From: Oscillospiraceae bacterium
Lineage (GTDB): Bacteria; Bacillota_A; Clostridia; Oscillospirales; Oscillospiraceae
DNA: 14,627 nucleotides
Assembly: GCA_015068175.1 (NCBI GenBank)
Contig: SVLA01000040.1
Coordinates: 1 to 14,627 of the forward strand
Direction: 5' to 3'
Shown here: positions 5,332 to 13,100 of the stretch, in pieces
Position numbering within the stretch: position 1 is the stretch's first letter
Layout: every line of letters starts with the position of its first letter
The notes under the pieces: model-generated
The model's database searches: none
The model's input: only the letters and a program-made list of their open reading frames with translations
Told to the model about the DNA's origin: nothing
Position numbers and translations under genes: made by a program

Positions 5332-6557
5332 TACCGTTTGTCACGCTTTCTGGTCAGATAGATGTCCAGCTTTTCCTTCATGTTTTCAGGCATCTTCCGC
5401 TCCACGGGGCAGCGGACCGCATTGGCCATCCGCTCCGTAAAGGCAGTGATGAAACCCATATCCTCCACCATCTGCCGGCCCTTCATGAGAGCCATGGTGT
5501 CGTAGCTGTTATGGATGGTGCCGGTGTTGCCGGGGGCGATGCGGGCAAAGGAGACCGCAGGGATCCCCTTATCGGCAAAGGGCGTGGAGTCGCTGGAATA
5601 GACATCCTGGCGGACGCTGATCCCCCACCCCAGTTCGCTGCCCATATAGCGGATGTAGTGGGTCAGGGCCTCTTCGGATGTACAGCAGGCAATGAACTTG
5701 CCCATGATGCAGCCGATCATGTCCAGGTTGATATTCAGCACGATCTTAGGCAGCTCTTCCTCATGCCGCGCGCAGTAATCTTTGGCGCCCAGCAGGCCCC
5801 GCTCCTCGCTGCCGCACCAGACAAAGCGCAGGCCGTAGCGATGATGATGGGTGGTGAAATATTCCGCAACGCCCAGAATACCCACAGAACCGGACATATT
5901 GTCATAGGCGCCCTGGGACAAAGATGTGGAATCATAGTGGGCCGACAGCACGATCCATTGATCCACCTCGCCGGGCAGATCCAGGATCACATTCCGGGAC
6001 TGGCCCATGTATTCCTCCTGCTCCAGGACGATCTTTGCGGTCTTGGCATCCCCGCGGATCAGCTCAACGGCGCTCTTGGCGTTGATATTCACGCCGGGGA
6101 TCTTATTGCCCTTGCTGACGTAGCTCCGCAGTTCCCGCTGGTCAATATCCTCATCGGCATAGTTCACATGGCCGTCATAGGTAATAAAGCCGACGGCGCC
6201 GTTTTCCAGCAGGTCCTGGTACATCCAATACCCCAGATAGCCGTCAATGAGGACGATCTTGCCCCGGCATTGGGACAGACTGTAGGCATCGGTGCCCCGC
6301 AGATAATACAGCGGCGCTTCCACTTCCCCGCTGCCTGCGTTCAGATAGCCCTTGCAGGTGATGCTCCGGCCGTCCACAGTCAGTTCTGCCCGGCGCATGG
6401 TGGCCATGGGCACTTCAAAAGACTCGATGTAAGCATCAAGACCCAGGTCGGCGCAGCATTTCTGAAGATATTCAGCAGCTTTCAGCTCCTCGGGAGAGCC
6501 GCCCATGCGGACATAGGCCGTTTCTTCGAAGATCTTCATGATCTTATTGGCATCCAT
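5331..6557 (-). CDS. M28-family metallopeptidase with PA-like insert
   Basis: This predicted zinc aminopeptidase has 408 residues and no signal peptide, so it probably acts in the cytoplasm. The M28 zinc ligands and catalytic residues are seen in order: H207 (SAHYDS), D219 (GAYDNMSG), E251-E252 (GSEERGLLGA), D279 (NLDMIG) and H349 (GTIHNSYD). Residues about 85-185, between the N-terminal strand and the catalytic core, look like the protease-associated insert common in this family. The start has an AAAGGAG-type site about 9 bases upstream. It follows the NAD synthetase gene by 21 bases and overlaps the next gene by one base. It may trim peptides, but the substrate is unknown. Confidence 0.88.
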   Translation of the reverse strand: MDANKIMKIFEETAYVRMGGSPEELKAAEYLQKCCADLGLDAYIESFEVPMATMRRAELTVDGRSITCKGYLNAGSGEVEAPLYYLRGTDAYSLSQCRGKIVLIDGYLGYWMYQDLLENGAVGFITYDGHVNYADEDIDQRELRSYVSKGNKIPGVNINAKSAVELIRGDAKTAKIVLEQEEYMGQSRNVILDLPGEVDQWIVLSAHYDSTSLSQGAYDNMSGSVGILGVAEYFTTHHHRYGLRFVWCGSEERGLLGAKDYCARHEEELPKIVLNINLDMIGCIMGKFIACCTSEEALTHYIRYMGSELGWGISVRQDVYSSDSTPFADKGIPAVSFARIAPGNTGTIHNSYDTMALMKGRQMVEDMGFITAFTERMANAVRCPVERKMPENMKEKLDIYLTRKRDKR

Positions 6558-6578
6558 ATTGATCCTCTCCTTTTCATT

Positions 6579-7307
6579 TCAGTCCAGATCCGGCTTAAAG
6601 GACGGCATGAGCTGCAGTTTGAACAAATTTCTGCGGTGGAGCGTGTCGATCCGCTCCTTATGCTCCAGATTCTCGATCTCGCCGGTGCGGATATAGCGGT
6701 CCAACTCGGCATAAGTGAAGCCCAGATTATCCTCGTCGGTCTTGCCGCAGAGGCCGTCAATGGGGACCTTGTCCACCAGCACTTCGGGCAGGCCCAGGAC
6801 ACGGCCGATCTCCTTCACTTCATGGACGGTGAGGTTGCTCATGGGGCTGAAATCGCCGGCGGCATCGCCGTAACGGGTGGAATAACCCACCCAATCCTCG
6901 CTGAGGTTGCAGGTATTGACCACGCGGCCGTTGCGGCACTGGCTGACGGCATAGAGGGCCGCCATGCGGATCCGGGGCGGCAGGTTGGTCTTGCTCTGGG
7001 CGGTCAGTTCCATGGGGATGGCGTTGGTCAGGCCCTGGACCGCATCCTTAATATTGACCACATGGCGCTCAATGCCCAGATGGTCGCAAAGCAGGTAGGA
7101 CATATCAATGTCAAACTGGTCGCCGTTGGGCATCAGCACACCGATGACCCGGTCTTTGCCCAGGGCCTCCACGCAAAGGGCCGCGGCTACGGAGCTGTCC
7201 TTGCCGCCGGAAATACCCAGCACCGCATTACAGCCGGGGCCGTTCTCCTCAAAGAATTTCCGGATCCAGGCTACACAATCATTTTTCACTTTTTCCGCAT
7301 TGAACAT
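6579..7307 (-). CDS. nadE: ammonia-dependent NAD synthetase
   Basis: The enzyme performs the last step of NAD synthesis, amidating nicotinic acid adenine dinucleotide with ATP and ammonia. The 242-residue protein carries the N-type pyrophosphatase loop SGGKDS at 33-38, TCNLSEDWVGYSTRYGD around 132-148 and the DGLCGKTDEDNLG block around 183-195. It has no glutaminase domain, so it uses free ammonia. GGGAGGA lies 7 bases before the ATG, within the end of the preceding nicotinamidase gene, and one base separates the two genes. The pairing makes an NAD salvage module; the intervening enzymes (PncB and NadD) are not in the window. Confidence 0.94.
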   Translation of the reverse strand: MFNAEKVKNDCVAWIRKFFEENGPGCNAVLGISGGKDSSVAAALCVEALGKDRVIGVLMPNGDQFDIDMSYLLCDHLGIERHVVNIKDAVQGLTNAIPMELTAQSKTNLPPRIRMAALYAVSQCRNGRVVNTCNLSEDWVGYSTRYGDAAGDFSPMSNLTVHEVKEIGRVLGLPEVLVDKVPIDGLCGKTDEDNLGFTYAELDRYIRTGEIENLEHKERIDTLHRRNLFKLQLMPSFKPDLD

Positions 7308-7308
7308 C

Positions 7309-7851
7309 TTAATTTCCTCCCTTAATGGTGATCTGGCACATGGCCATGGTAGTCAAAGCCGCATCGTGGGATGCCGGGGTGACGCCGGCGCAGCAGGAAG
7401 CATCCACAAAAATAGGAACCTCCGGGAAATTGGCCTTCAGCAGCAGGGCGTTGGACACCACGCAGATGTCGGTGCAAAGGCCGATCAGCTCCAGGCCGAA
7501 ATCCTGGCGGAAGGCGGCGGATTCGATCAGTTCCGGCAGTTGGACGGCGCCGAAGGTGGGTTTTTCCACCGGGATCCAGGCTTTATCCTTCAAGGCTTCA
7601 GCAACACGGGCATCCAGTTCCCAGCCGGGGGTACCCTTGATGCAATGGGGTACCGGCAGGCGGCGGCCTTCCGAGGTATGGAGGTAATCCTCATCATGGG
7701 TATCGAAGGTCACGAAAACGGTGCCTTCAAATTCCCGGATCTTACGGACCACGTTTTCCACGATGGCCTGGGCCTCCGGGGTGCCAAGGGCCCCATCCAC
7801 AAAATCCTTCTGCATATCAACAACGATCAAAAAATGCTTCATTTCCTTCAT
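7309..7851 (-). CDS. pncA: nicotinamidase, isochorismatase-like fold
   Basis: The enzyme hydrolyses nicotinamide to nicotinic acid and ammonia, feeding NAD recycling. The 180-residue protein has the catalytic triad D12 (VVDMQKDF), K97 (EKPTFG) and C130 (CTDICVVSNA). The metal-ligand set D50, H52 and H69 has the same spacing as D52/H54/H71 of known nicotinamidases. That spacing and the neighbouring nadE favour nicotinamidase over a generic isochorismatase-like hydrolase. The start is uncertain by three codons: the ATG at 7851 has AAAGGA 4 bases upstream, and the in-frame ATG at 7842 has AAGGA almost touching it. It lies 8 bases after the peptidase gene. Confidence 0.88.
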   Translation of the reverse strand: MKEMKHFLIVVDMQKDFVDGALGTPEAQAIVENVVRKIREFEGTVFVTFDTHDEDYLHTSEGRRLPVPHCIKGTPGWELDARVAEALKDKAWIPVEKPTFGAVQLPELIESAAFRQDFGLELIGLCTDICVVSNALLLKANFPEVPIFVDASCCAGVTPASHDAALTTMAMCQITIKGGN

Positions 7852-7859
7852 CCTTTCCT

Positions 7860-9323
7860 TTATTCAGCAATGGCCGGAGTCTCCACGGGGAATTCATCGA
7901 TGAGACCAACGGAGCGGCGCATAATGAGGTAGGCATCCATCGCGTTATATAGGCCGTCATTATTTACATCAATTGCAGCCGCATTCAAATCATCAGAAGT
8001 GATCAGGCCAACTGAGTAACGCATAGTCAAATAGGCATCCATCGCATTGATATTCTCATCCCCATTGGCATCGCCGAAGAGGAAGAGCTGGTCCCAAATG
8101 CCGTGGAAGGTATAGCCGGTGTTGGCGATGCAATCCTGGAGCCAGGTGTGGTCCAGGGTCAGGGTCTGACCGGGCTGGATAACCGTCAGCAAGGAAGGAT
8201 CCGCCATGATCTCCTCTTCTGTGCGCCAGGTGCCGTCGGTGCTGAGCCACTTCCCGTCGCCGTCACGGCGGACATTCCAGCCTGCGAAAGCCCGGTCAGC
8301 ACGGGTATAGATGGGATCCGGCGCCTGCAGTGTATCCAGATAAGAGGACTCGGAAAGCGTCGGCTCCCCATATTTTTCGTCATAAGTAAGGGAGAAATTC
8401 CTTGTGGGAGCGGTCTCGGGCCAATCTTCCCGGATCTCAAAATAATACTGGAAGACCTTGGTTTCCGATTGGGTCCGGGCGGTGACGGTGAGGAAATACT
8501 GGCCCACCGGCCAGGCGGAATAGGCCATTTCGTCGTCCAGTGCGTTGATATTGTAGTTTTTTGCGGCGGGATAGACGGTCTTGTCGTAGATGTCGGTACC
8601 GGCGTTCACATCGGTGACCTGGATGCGGATATCCGTCAGATTTTCATTGGAAGTGATCTGACCGTAGACGTTTTGGGCCTTGTCATACTGGTGGACCACG
8701 GCGGGATGATTGATGGCGAAGGTGATGCCTTCCACATCGGTATATGGTATGCCAGCCTTGCGGATGACCATCTTGTCGATGGTGGTGCCCTCCCCCCACT
8801 CGGCGGAGGTATAGATCTCGGTCTTAAAGTTATTATTGACTTCCACCACCAGGAACTTGTCCTTTTCCAGCTTGGTGGTGGAGCCGAAATAGCCGGCCAC
8901 AACGGACCAATGCTCGCTGGCGGAAGAGGTGGCTTTGCGATGGATCAGGCAGGGGTAACCGGCGGCCAACTGATTATAGACCTTGGTCCAGCTAATGCTC
9001 TCGGAGGAAGAAAAACCGCAGCGGCTCCAGTAAGCATAATTGTCCTTGCCGTTGATCTCGATCAGGGTATCGTAAACCGCTTCGATCTCATCCTCGGTTT
9101 TGGCGCCGAACATATAGGATTCCACCGTAGCCATGGCAGCCACAGCGCAGCCGCCGGAAACACGCTGGTCCACCCGGGAGGCCAGGACTTCCTGGGAAAA
9201 GTCGATGTTGTAATAGATCCTGGACGTTGCGCCCAAGGCCGCCGGGATCACGGCAGCAATCAAGGCAACGGCCGTAATAGCCAGAAGAATACGCGGGAAA
9301 AACGATTTGATTCTATTTTTCAT
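7860..9323 (-). CDS. secreted C39-like cysteine peptidase with dockerin
   Basis: The product has 487 residues. Residues 1-32 form a signal peptide: basic start, long hydrophobic core, small residues before the likely cut near AALGA-T. Residues about 50-190 look like a C39-like papain-fold peptidase: Q53 and C59 in VDQRVSGGCAVAA, H138 in SEHWSVVAGY, and an N-rich VEVNNNF segment at 160-166 that could supply the third residue. A beta-rich middle follows, with a short FAGWNVRRDGDGKW segment like InlB-type repeats. Residues 416-475 are a type I dockerin: two calcium loops starting at D418 and D452, each followed by MDAYL.MR.SVGLI. TAGGAG precedes the ATG. Dockerins bind cohesins on a scaffold or cell-bound protein; no cohesin is in the window. 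Confidence 0.82.
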   Translation of the reverse strand: MKNRIKSFFPRILLAITAVALIAAVIPAALGATSRIYYNIDFSQEVLASRVDQRVSGGCAVAAMATVESYMFGAKTEDEIEAVYDTLIEINGKDNYAYWSRCGFSSSESISWTKVYNQLAAGYPCLIHRKATSSASEHWSVVAGYFGSTTKLEKDKFLVVEVNNNFKTEIYTSAEWGEGTTIDKMVIRKAGIPYTDVEGITFAINHPAVVHQYDKAQNVYGQITSNENLTDIRIQVTDVNAGTDIYDKTVYPAAKNYNINALDDEMAYSAWPVGQYFLTVTARTQSETKVFQYYFEIREDWPETAPTRNFSLTYDEKYGEPTLSESSYLDTLQAPDPIYTRADRAFAGWNVRRDGDGKWLSTDGTWRTEEEIMADPSLLTVIQPGQTLTLDHTWLQDCIANTGYTFHGIWDQLFLFGDANGDENINAMDAYLTMRYSVGLITSDDLNAAAIDVNNDGLYNAMDAYLIMRRSVGLIDEFPVETPAIAE

Positions 9324-9362
9324 ACAAAGCTCCTAATGATGATTTCTCGGTTCGGGTCCGGC

Positions 9363-10001
9363 TCAGCGTTCGGACACATCGGAATCCATGGCAGGATTCA
9401 ATACGGTCCATGTATACCGGAGGTCCCCGTCCACCTCGGCCCACAGAAGCCAGGTGGTCATATCCGCCGTACCCAAATTCCCCTGAACATCATGGGACAG
9501 TTCCACGGCGGCCCGGCCGTCTTCCACGCGAATATCACGGATATCCACCGCCAGACTGCCGCTGGAAACGGTCTCATAGACCACCACCAGGGCGTGATCC
9601 CGGAACCAGTCGGCATCATAATCCTCCAGCTCCGGGCAATCCGGGAGCTGATCGGGGCTTGTGAAGTAATGGACGGCGCTGATGCGGACCGTATATGGGA
9701 TCCTGCACTTGCCTTTGGCATAAACGGTAACAGCATCTCCCGCGGGATTATCGGGCGCCGGGGCCGTGGGTTTGCTCGGCTCACCGGGTTCAAAAGGCAA
9801 GGTCTCGGCTGCGCCGGTGGGGTCTGTAGGTGTGGTCGGCGGCGGAACGGTGTCCGTCGGATCCGTCACAGCCTGGGTCGGATCATGGGGCGCCGTCTGT
9901 GGGACGGTCTGGGGTACAGTATCCGGCGTTTCCTGGGGCGCGCAGGCGGAAATCAGCAGGAACAGAAGCAAGATCCATGGGATCACTGAATATTTTGTCA
10001 T
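9363..10001 (-). CDS. lipoprotein with P/T-rich linker, possibly PrcB-like domain
   Basis: The 212-residue product begins with a lipoprotein signal: hydrophobic residues 8-17 and the lipobox ISAC with Cys20 as the lipidated residue. Residues 21-90 are a low-complexity linker rich in Pro, Thr and Asp, which would hold the folded part away from the membrane. The domain from about 91 to 205 has a DHALVVVYETVSSGSLAVDI pattern that resembles from memory the PrcB-type domain of protease-associated lipoproteins; this is tentative. The start at 10001 is set by the promoter, since an in-frame ATG at 10082 lies upstream of it and one at 10034 would be at the first transcribed bases. The ribosome binding site is weak (AGGGA, 12-13 bases away). 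It is the first gene of the unit, 39 bases before the dockerin peptidase. Confidence 0.78.
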   Translation of the reverse strand: MTKYSVIPWILLLFLLISACAPQETPDTVPQTVPQTAPHDPTQAVTDPTDTVPPPTTPTDPTGAAETLPFEPGEPSKPTAPAPDNPAGDAVTVYAKGKCRIPYTVRISAVHYFTSPDQLPDCPELEDYDADWFRDHALVVVYETVSSGSLAVDIRDIRVEDGRAAVELSHDVQGNLGTADMTTWLLWAEVDGDLRYTWTVLNPAMDSDVSER

Positions 10002-10024
10002 ATTTTGTTCTAATCCCTTCAAAA

Positions 10025-10046
10025 TTGTAATCATTTTGTAATCATT
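10025..10046. promoter_or_regulatory. 11-bp tandem direct repeat over the operon start
   Basis: TTGTAATCATT occurs twice in immediate succession (10025-10035 and 10036-10046, plus strand). The second copy overlaps the -10 box and the first covers the expected transcription start. One-turn spacing suits a protein binding two sites on the same face of DNA, which would repress this promoter. No candidate regulator is in the window. Confidence 0.5.
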
Positions 10047-10072
10047 ATAATTTCTTTCAGGGATTCTGTCAA
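10044..10072 (-). promoter_or_regulatory. perfect-consensus promoter of the six-gene unit
   Basis: On the minus strand TTGACA (10067-10072), exactly 17 bp, then TATAAT (10044-10049). Transcription should start near 10037, about 36 bases before the lipoprotein ATG. No other good promoter was seen between here and 4645, so it likely drives all six genes. Confidence 0.9.
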
Positions 10073-10082
10073 GACAGAGCAA

Positions 10083-10113
10083 GGGCCTGCCGCTGAAAAA
10101 TAGCGGCAGGCCC
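10083..10113 (-). terminator. strong hairpin after the giant surface gene
   Basis: GGGCCTGCCGCT (10083-10094) and AGCGGCAGGCCC (10102-10113) form a perfect 12-bp GC-rich stem with a 7-base loop, 19 bases after the stop codon at 10132. The T run after the stem on the minus strand is poor (TTGCTC), but the stem is very stable. It separates the surface gene from the promoter of the next unit. Confidence 0.75.
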
Positions 10114-10131
10114 CGTTGAATTATTCAGAAA

Positions 10132-13100
10132 TTACCAAAGACGCTTTTTGCGGTCCATCAGCAGGACGGTCATTCCGCCGGCGGAGATCATCAGCAGCAC
10201 CAGGACCCAAATGGGACTCATGGTGTCGCCGGTCTGGGCATTGCCGCCCTGGCCGGGCTGGATGGAACCACAGCCGGTGCAGACACCGTTCTCATAACTG
10301 TGGCCGATGGCGGGGATGGTCTCGGTATAGCTGTCACCGCAGGAGCAGGTATAGGTCACATGGCCATCCTCGGTGCAGGTAGCTTCCTTGCTGTCGGTGA
10401 CCGCATGGTTATGGCCCGTAGCAGGCGTGGTCTCGGTGTAAGTGTCGCCGCAGGAGCAGGCATAGGTCACATAGCCATCCTCGGTGCAGGTAACTTCCTT
10501 GCTGTCGGTGACCGCATGGTTATGGCCCGTAGCAGGCGTGGTCTCGGTGTAAGTGTCGCCGCAGGCGCAGGCATAGGTCACATAGCCATCCTCGGTGCAG
10601 GTAGCTTCCTTGCTGTCGGTGACCGCATGGTTATGGCCCGTAGCAGGCGTGGTCTCGGTGTAAGTGTCACCGCAGGCGCAGGCATAGGTCACATGGCCAT
10701 CCTCGGTGCAGGTCACGTCCTTGCTGTCGGTGACCTCATAGTGATGGCCGGTGGCGGGGATCTCCTCGCTGTAAGTCACGCCGTGGGCGCAGCCGTAGGT
10801 GATATAGCCGGGTTCGGTACAGGTGGCGGTCTTGGTATCCTTCACCTCGTAGGTGCAGGAATGCTCCTCATTCAGCACCAGGCCGCGGTAGCTGTCGGTG
10901 TTGTAGGAGATCACGGGTCCCACCGTATTGACTCTGGAAATAACATAGGTTTCTGTGTCAAAGCTGTACAGATAATAGACCTTGCCATTGGCGGTGATCA
11001 GGATATACAGATCGTCGGTAATGGGATCATAGGTCATGGCCATGAGCTGTCCGTCAGAATCGCCGTAGAATCCCTGGTTCTGGAAGGTACTCAAGGCGGT
11101 CAGTTCACCGGTCTGCATATCCATCTTGGAGATGTAGTCCATGAAGAAGGAGTAAACATAGGCCTGGCCTTCATCATCAATGGCAAACATGGTGACACCG
11201 GCATCGTTGTCGCTGCCCACCTGGATCAATTCCGTCAGAGCGCCGGTCTGCAGATCCGCCTCGAAGAGCTTGCAGCCACCCACCAGTTCATTCTGACCGG
11301 AGGCGTACAGGTAACGGGTAGACTCCTTCGCGGACTCGTACCAGTAATAGATCTCATAGTTCTGGACGCTGCAGCCCAGGACCAGCAGGCGGTCATTGGC
11401 TTCGTCCCACTGCATATCACGAACCACGAAGTCGTAAGTGTAGGTGTAGTCGTAGCCATAGGTGTAACCGTTGCCGGCGTAATTGCTGTGTTTCTCCTCG
11501 GGTTCGGGAGATTCGATCCCGTGGCTGCCGATGTAATGGCGGCTGAAGCCGGCATCGGCGGCAGTAATAAAGAGATTGCCCTCGGTATCGTAGGCATAGA
11601 TCACACCTTCATGGATAGCCATGGAACTCACGGGCGCATCGGTCTCGCCGGTGGTCAGATCCTTGACCACACTGCTGTCGGGACGGTAGATGGCGGTGAA
11701 GCCGCTGTCCGTGGCATTGTAAGTAATGAAGTGATCCTCTTCACCAAAGACCACGATGACACACCTGGCCGTTTTGACGTTGCCGTAAGCATCGGTGATG
11801 GTGACCGTAACGGTGGCCGTGCCGGGCGCGACCGCTGTAACGACACCGTTGGCATCCACCGCAGCAACAGCAGTATTGTCAGATGCCCAGCTATGGGTGA
11901 CATCCAGGCCCGCAGGCTGGATGAAGGTATCCAACTGCACCTGGCCGCCAACAGCCAACTGCTCCAGGGAGGACATCATGGCCGCCTTCTGGAGAGTGTC
12001 GGGAACCTGGGGATAGTTGTCGGAGAACACCATCAGCGCGGTGACCTGGGCACCGGCGTTGCCAATGGCACCCAGATTATAGGTTTTCTCCTCTTCCAGA
12101 TCCAGCAGATACAGGCCGCTTTCGTAGCCGGCATCGGTACTCAGCAGGCCGGTCCAGTAAATGTAACCGGTGTCAAAGTCGTAGGCCATGGAGGAGAGCA
12201 TATTGCTGCGGAAACCGGTGTCCATAAACGGTTTGCAGGTGCCGTTCACGGGATCCAAGGTATACAGTATGGCATTGCCGATCTCACCGGAAGAAAGCTC
12301 ACCGCTGTCGCCGGCGCTGGCTTCCATGGCGTAGATGGTGCCGTTGCCATCGATGGCCAGGCTCATGAACAGAGGCTCGGTGATCATGCAATCGATGAGC
12401 TGACCGTTCTCCAGGTTCACATAGTACAGATCCGTGGAGGTATCGCTGGGACCCATCAGGGCATACATGGTGCCGGTGGTATAATCGAAGGCCATGTCAT
12501 AGACGAAACCGAAGTCGCTGCCCATGTCATAGGCTTCCAGGACGGACCAGGTCTTGGCATTGATGATCAGGTATTGGAAGTTGGCCTCCCAGTCATCGTA
12601 ATTGAAGCCGTAAGCATAGATGTAACCGTCCACATATTCGGCGGCATAGAGCAGCAGGTACTGCCCGTTATGGAATACGTAGTCGATACCCTCGTAATTT
12701 CTGGGATCGGAATCGTCAATGCCGATCCAGTAATAACCGTCCATGTTGGCCAGGTCGGACAGCAGGAAGCCGTTCAGCCCGCCGGTGGACTTTTTGACCG
12801 TAACCTCAAAGGAGTCCGTAACACGGCCGCTCACATCACCGGTGACGCGGGCGCGGACGGTGGCCGTACCCAGGCCCACAGCCTTCAGTTTGCCGTCGGC
12901 GGTGATCTCGATGACGTCGGTATCCGTGGAAGTATAGGTCACGGTGTAGTTCTTGCTGGCATTGGTGGGGGCAATGGTGATGCTGGGGCTTCTGGTATCA
13001 CCCAGGAGCATGATCATGTCATCAACGGCCGCACCCGTGACCTTGGGATAGGCCAGGTCGGGGATCTGCGTGGGGATCACATACATACCCACATACTCAA

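Noticed and set aside
5511..7325. A 604-codon plus-strand open frame opposite the M28 peptidase and nadE genes
   Set aside because: It spans two well-supported minus-strand genes and their junction, and its composition (rich in I, G, A, H, Q) is typical of an antisense shadow in GC-rich DNA.
8103..9989. A 628-codon plus-strand open frame opposite the dockerin peptidase and lipoprotein genes
   Set aside because: Antisense to two genes with signal peptides and ribosome binding sites, with no start signal of its own.
10002..10082. Longer lipoprotein start at 10082, or 10034
   Set aside because: The first is upstream of the -35 box and the second sits at the predicted transcription start; only the 10001 start gives a proper lipoprotein signal.
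10264..10863. CRISPR array suggested by regular repeats
   Set aside because: Units are 111 bp, abutting, in frame and coding, with no variable spacers between them.
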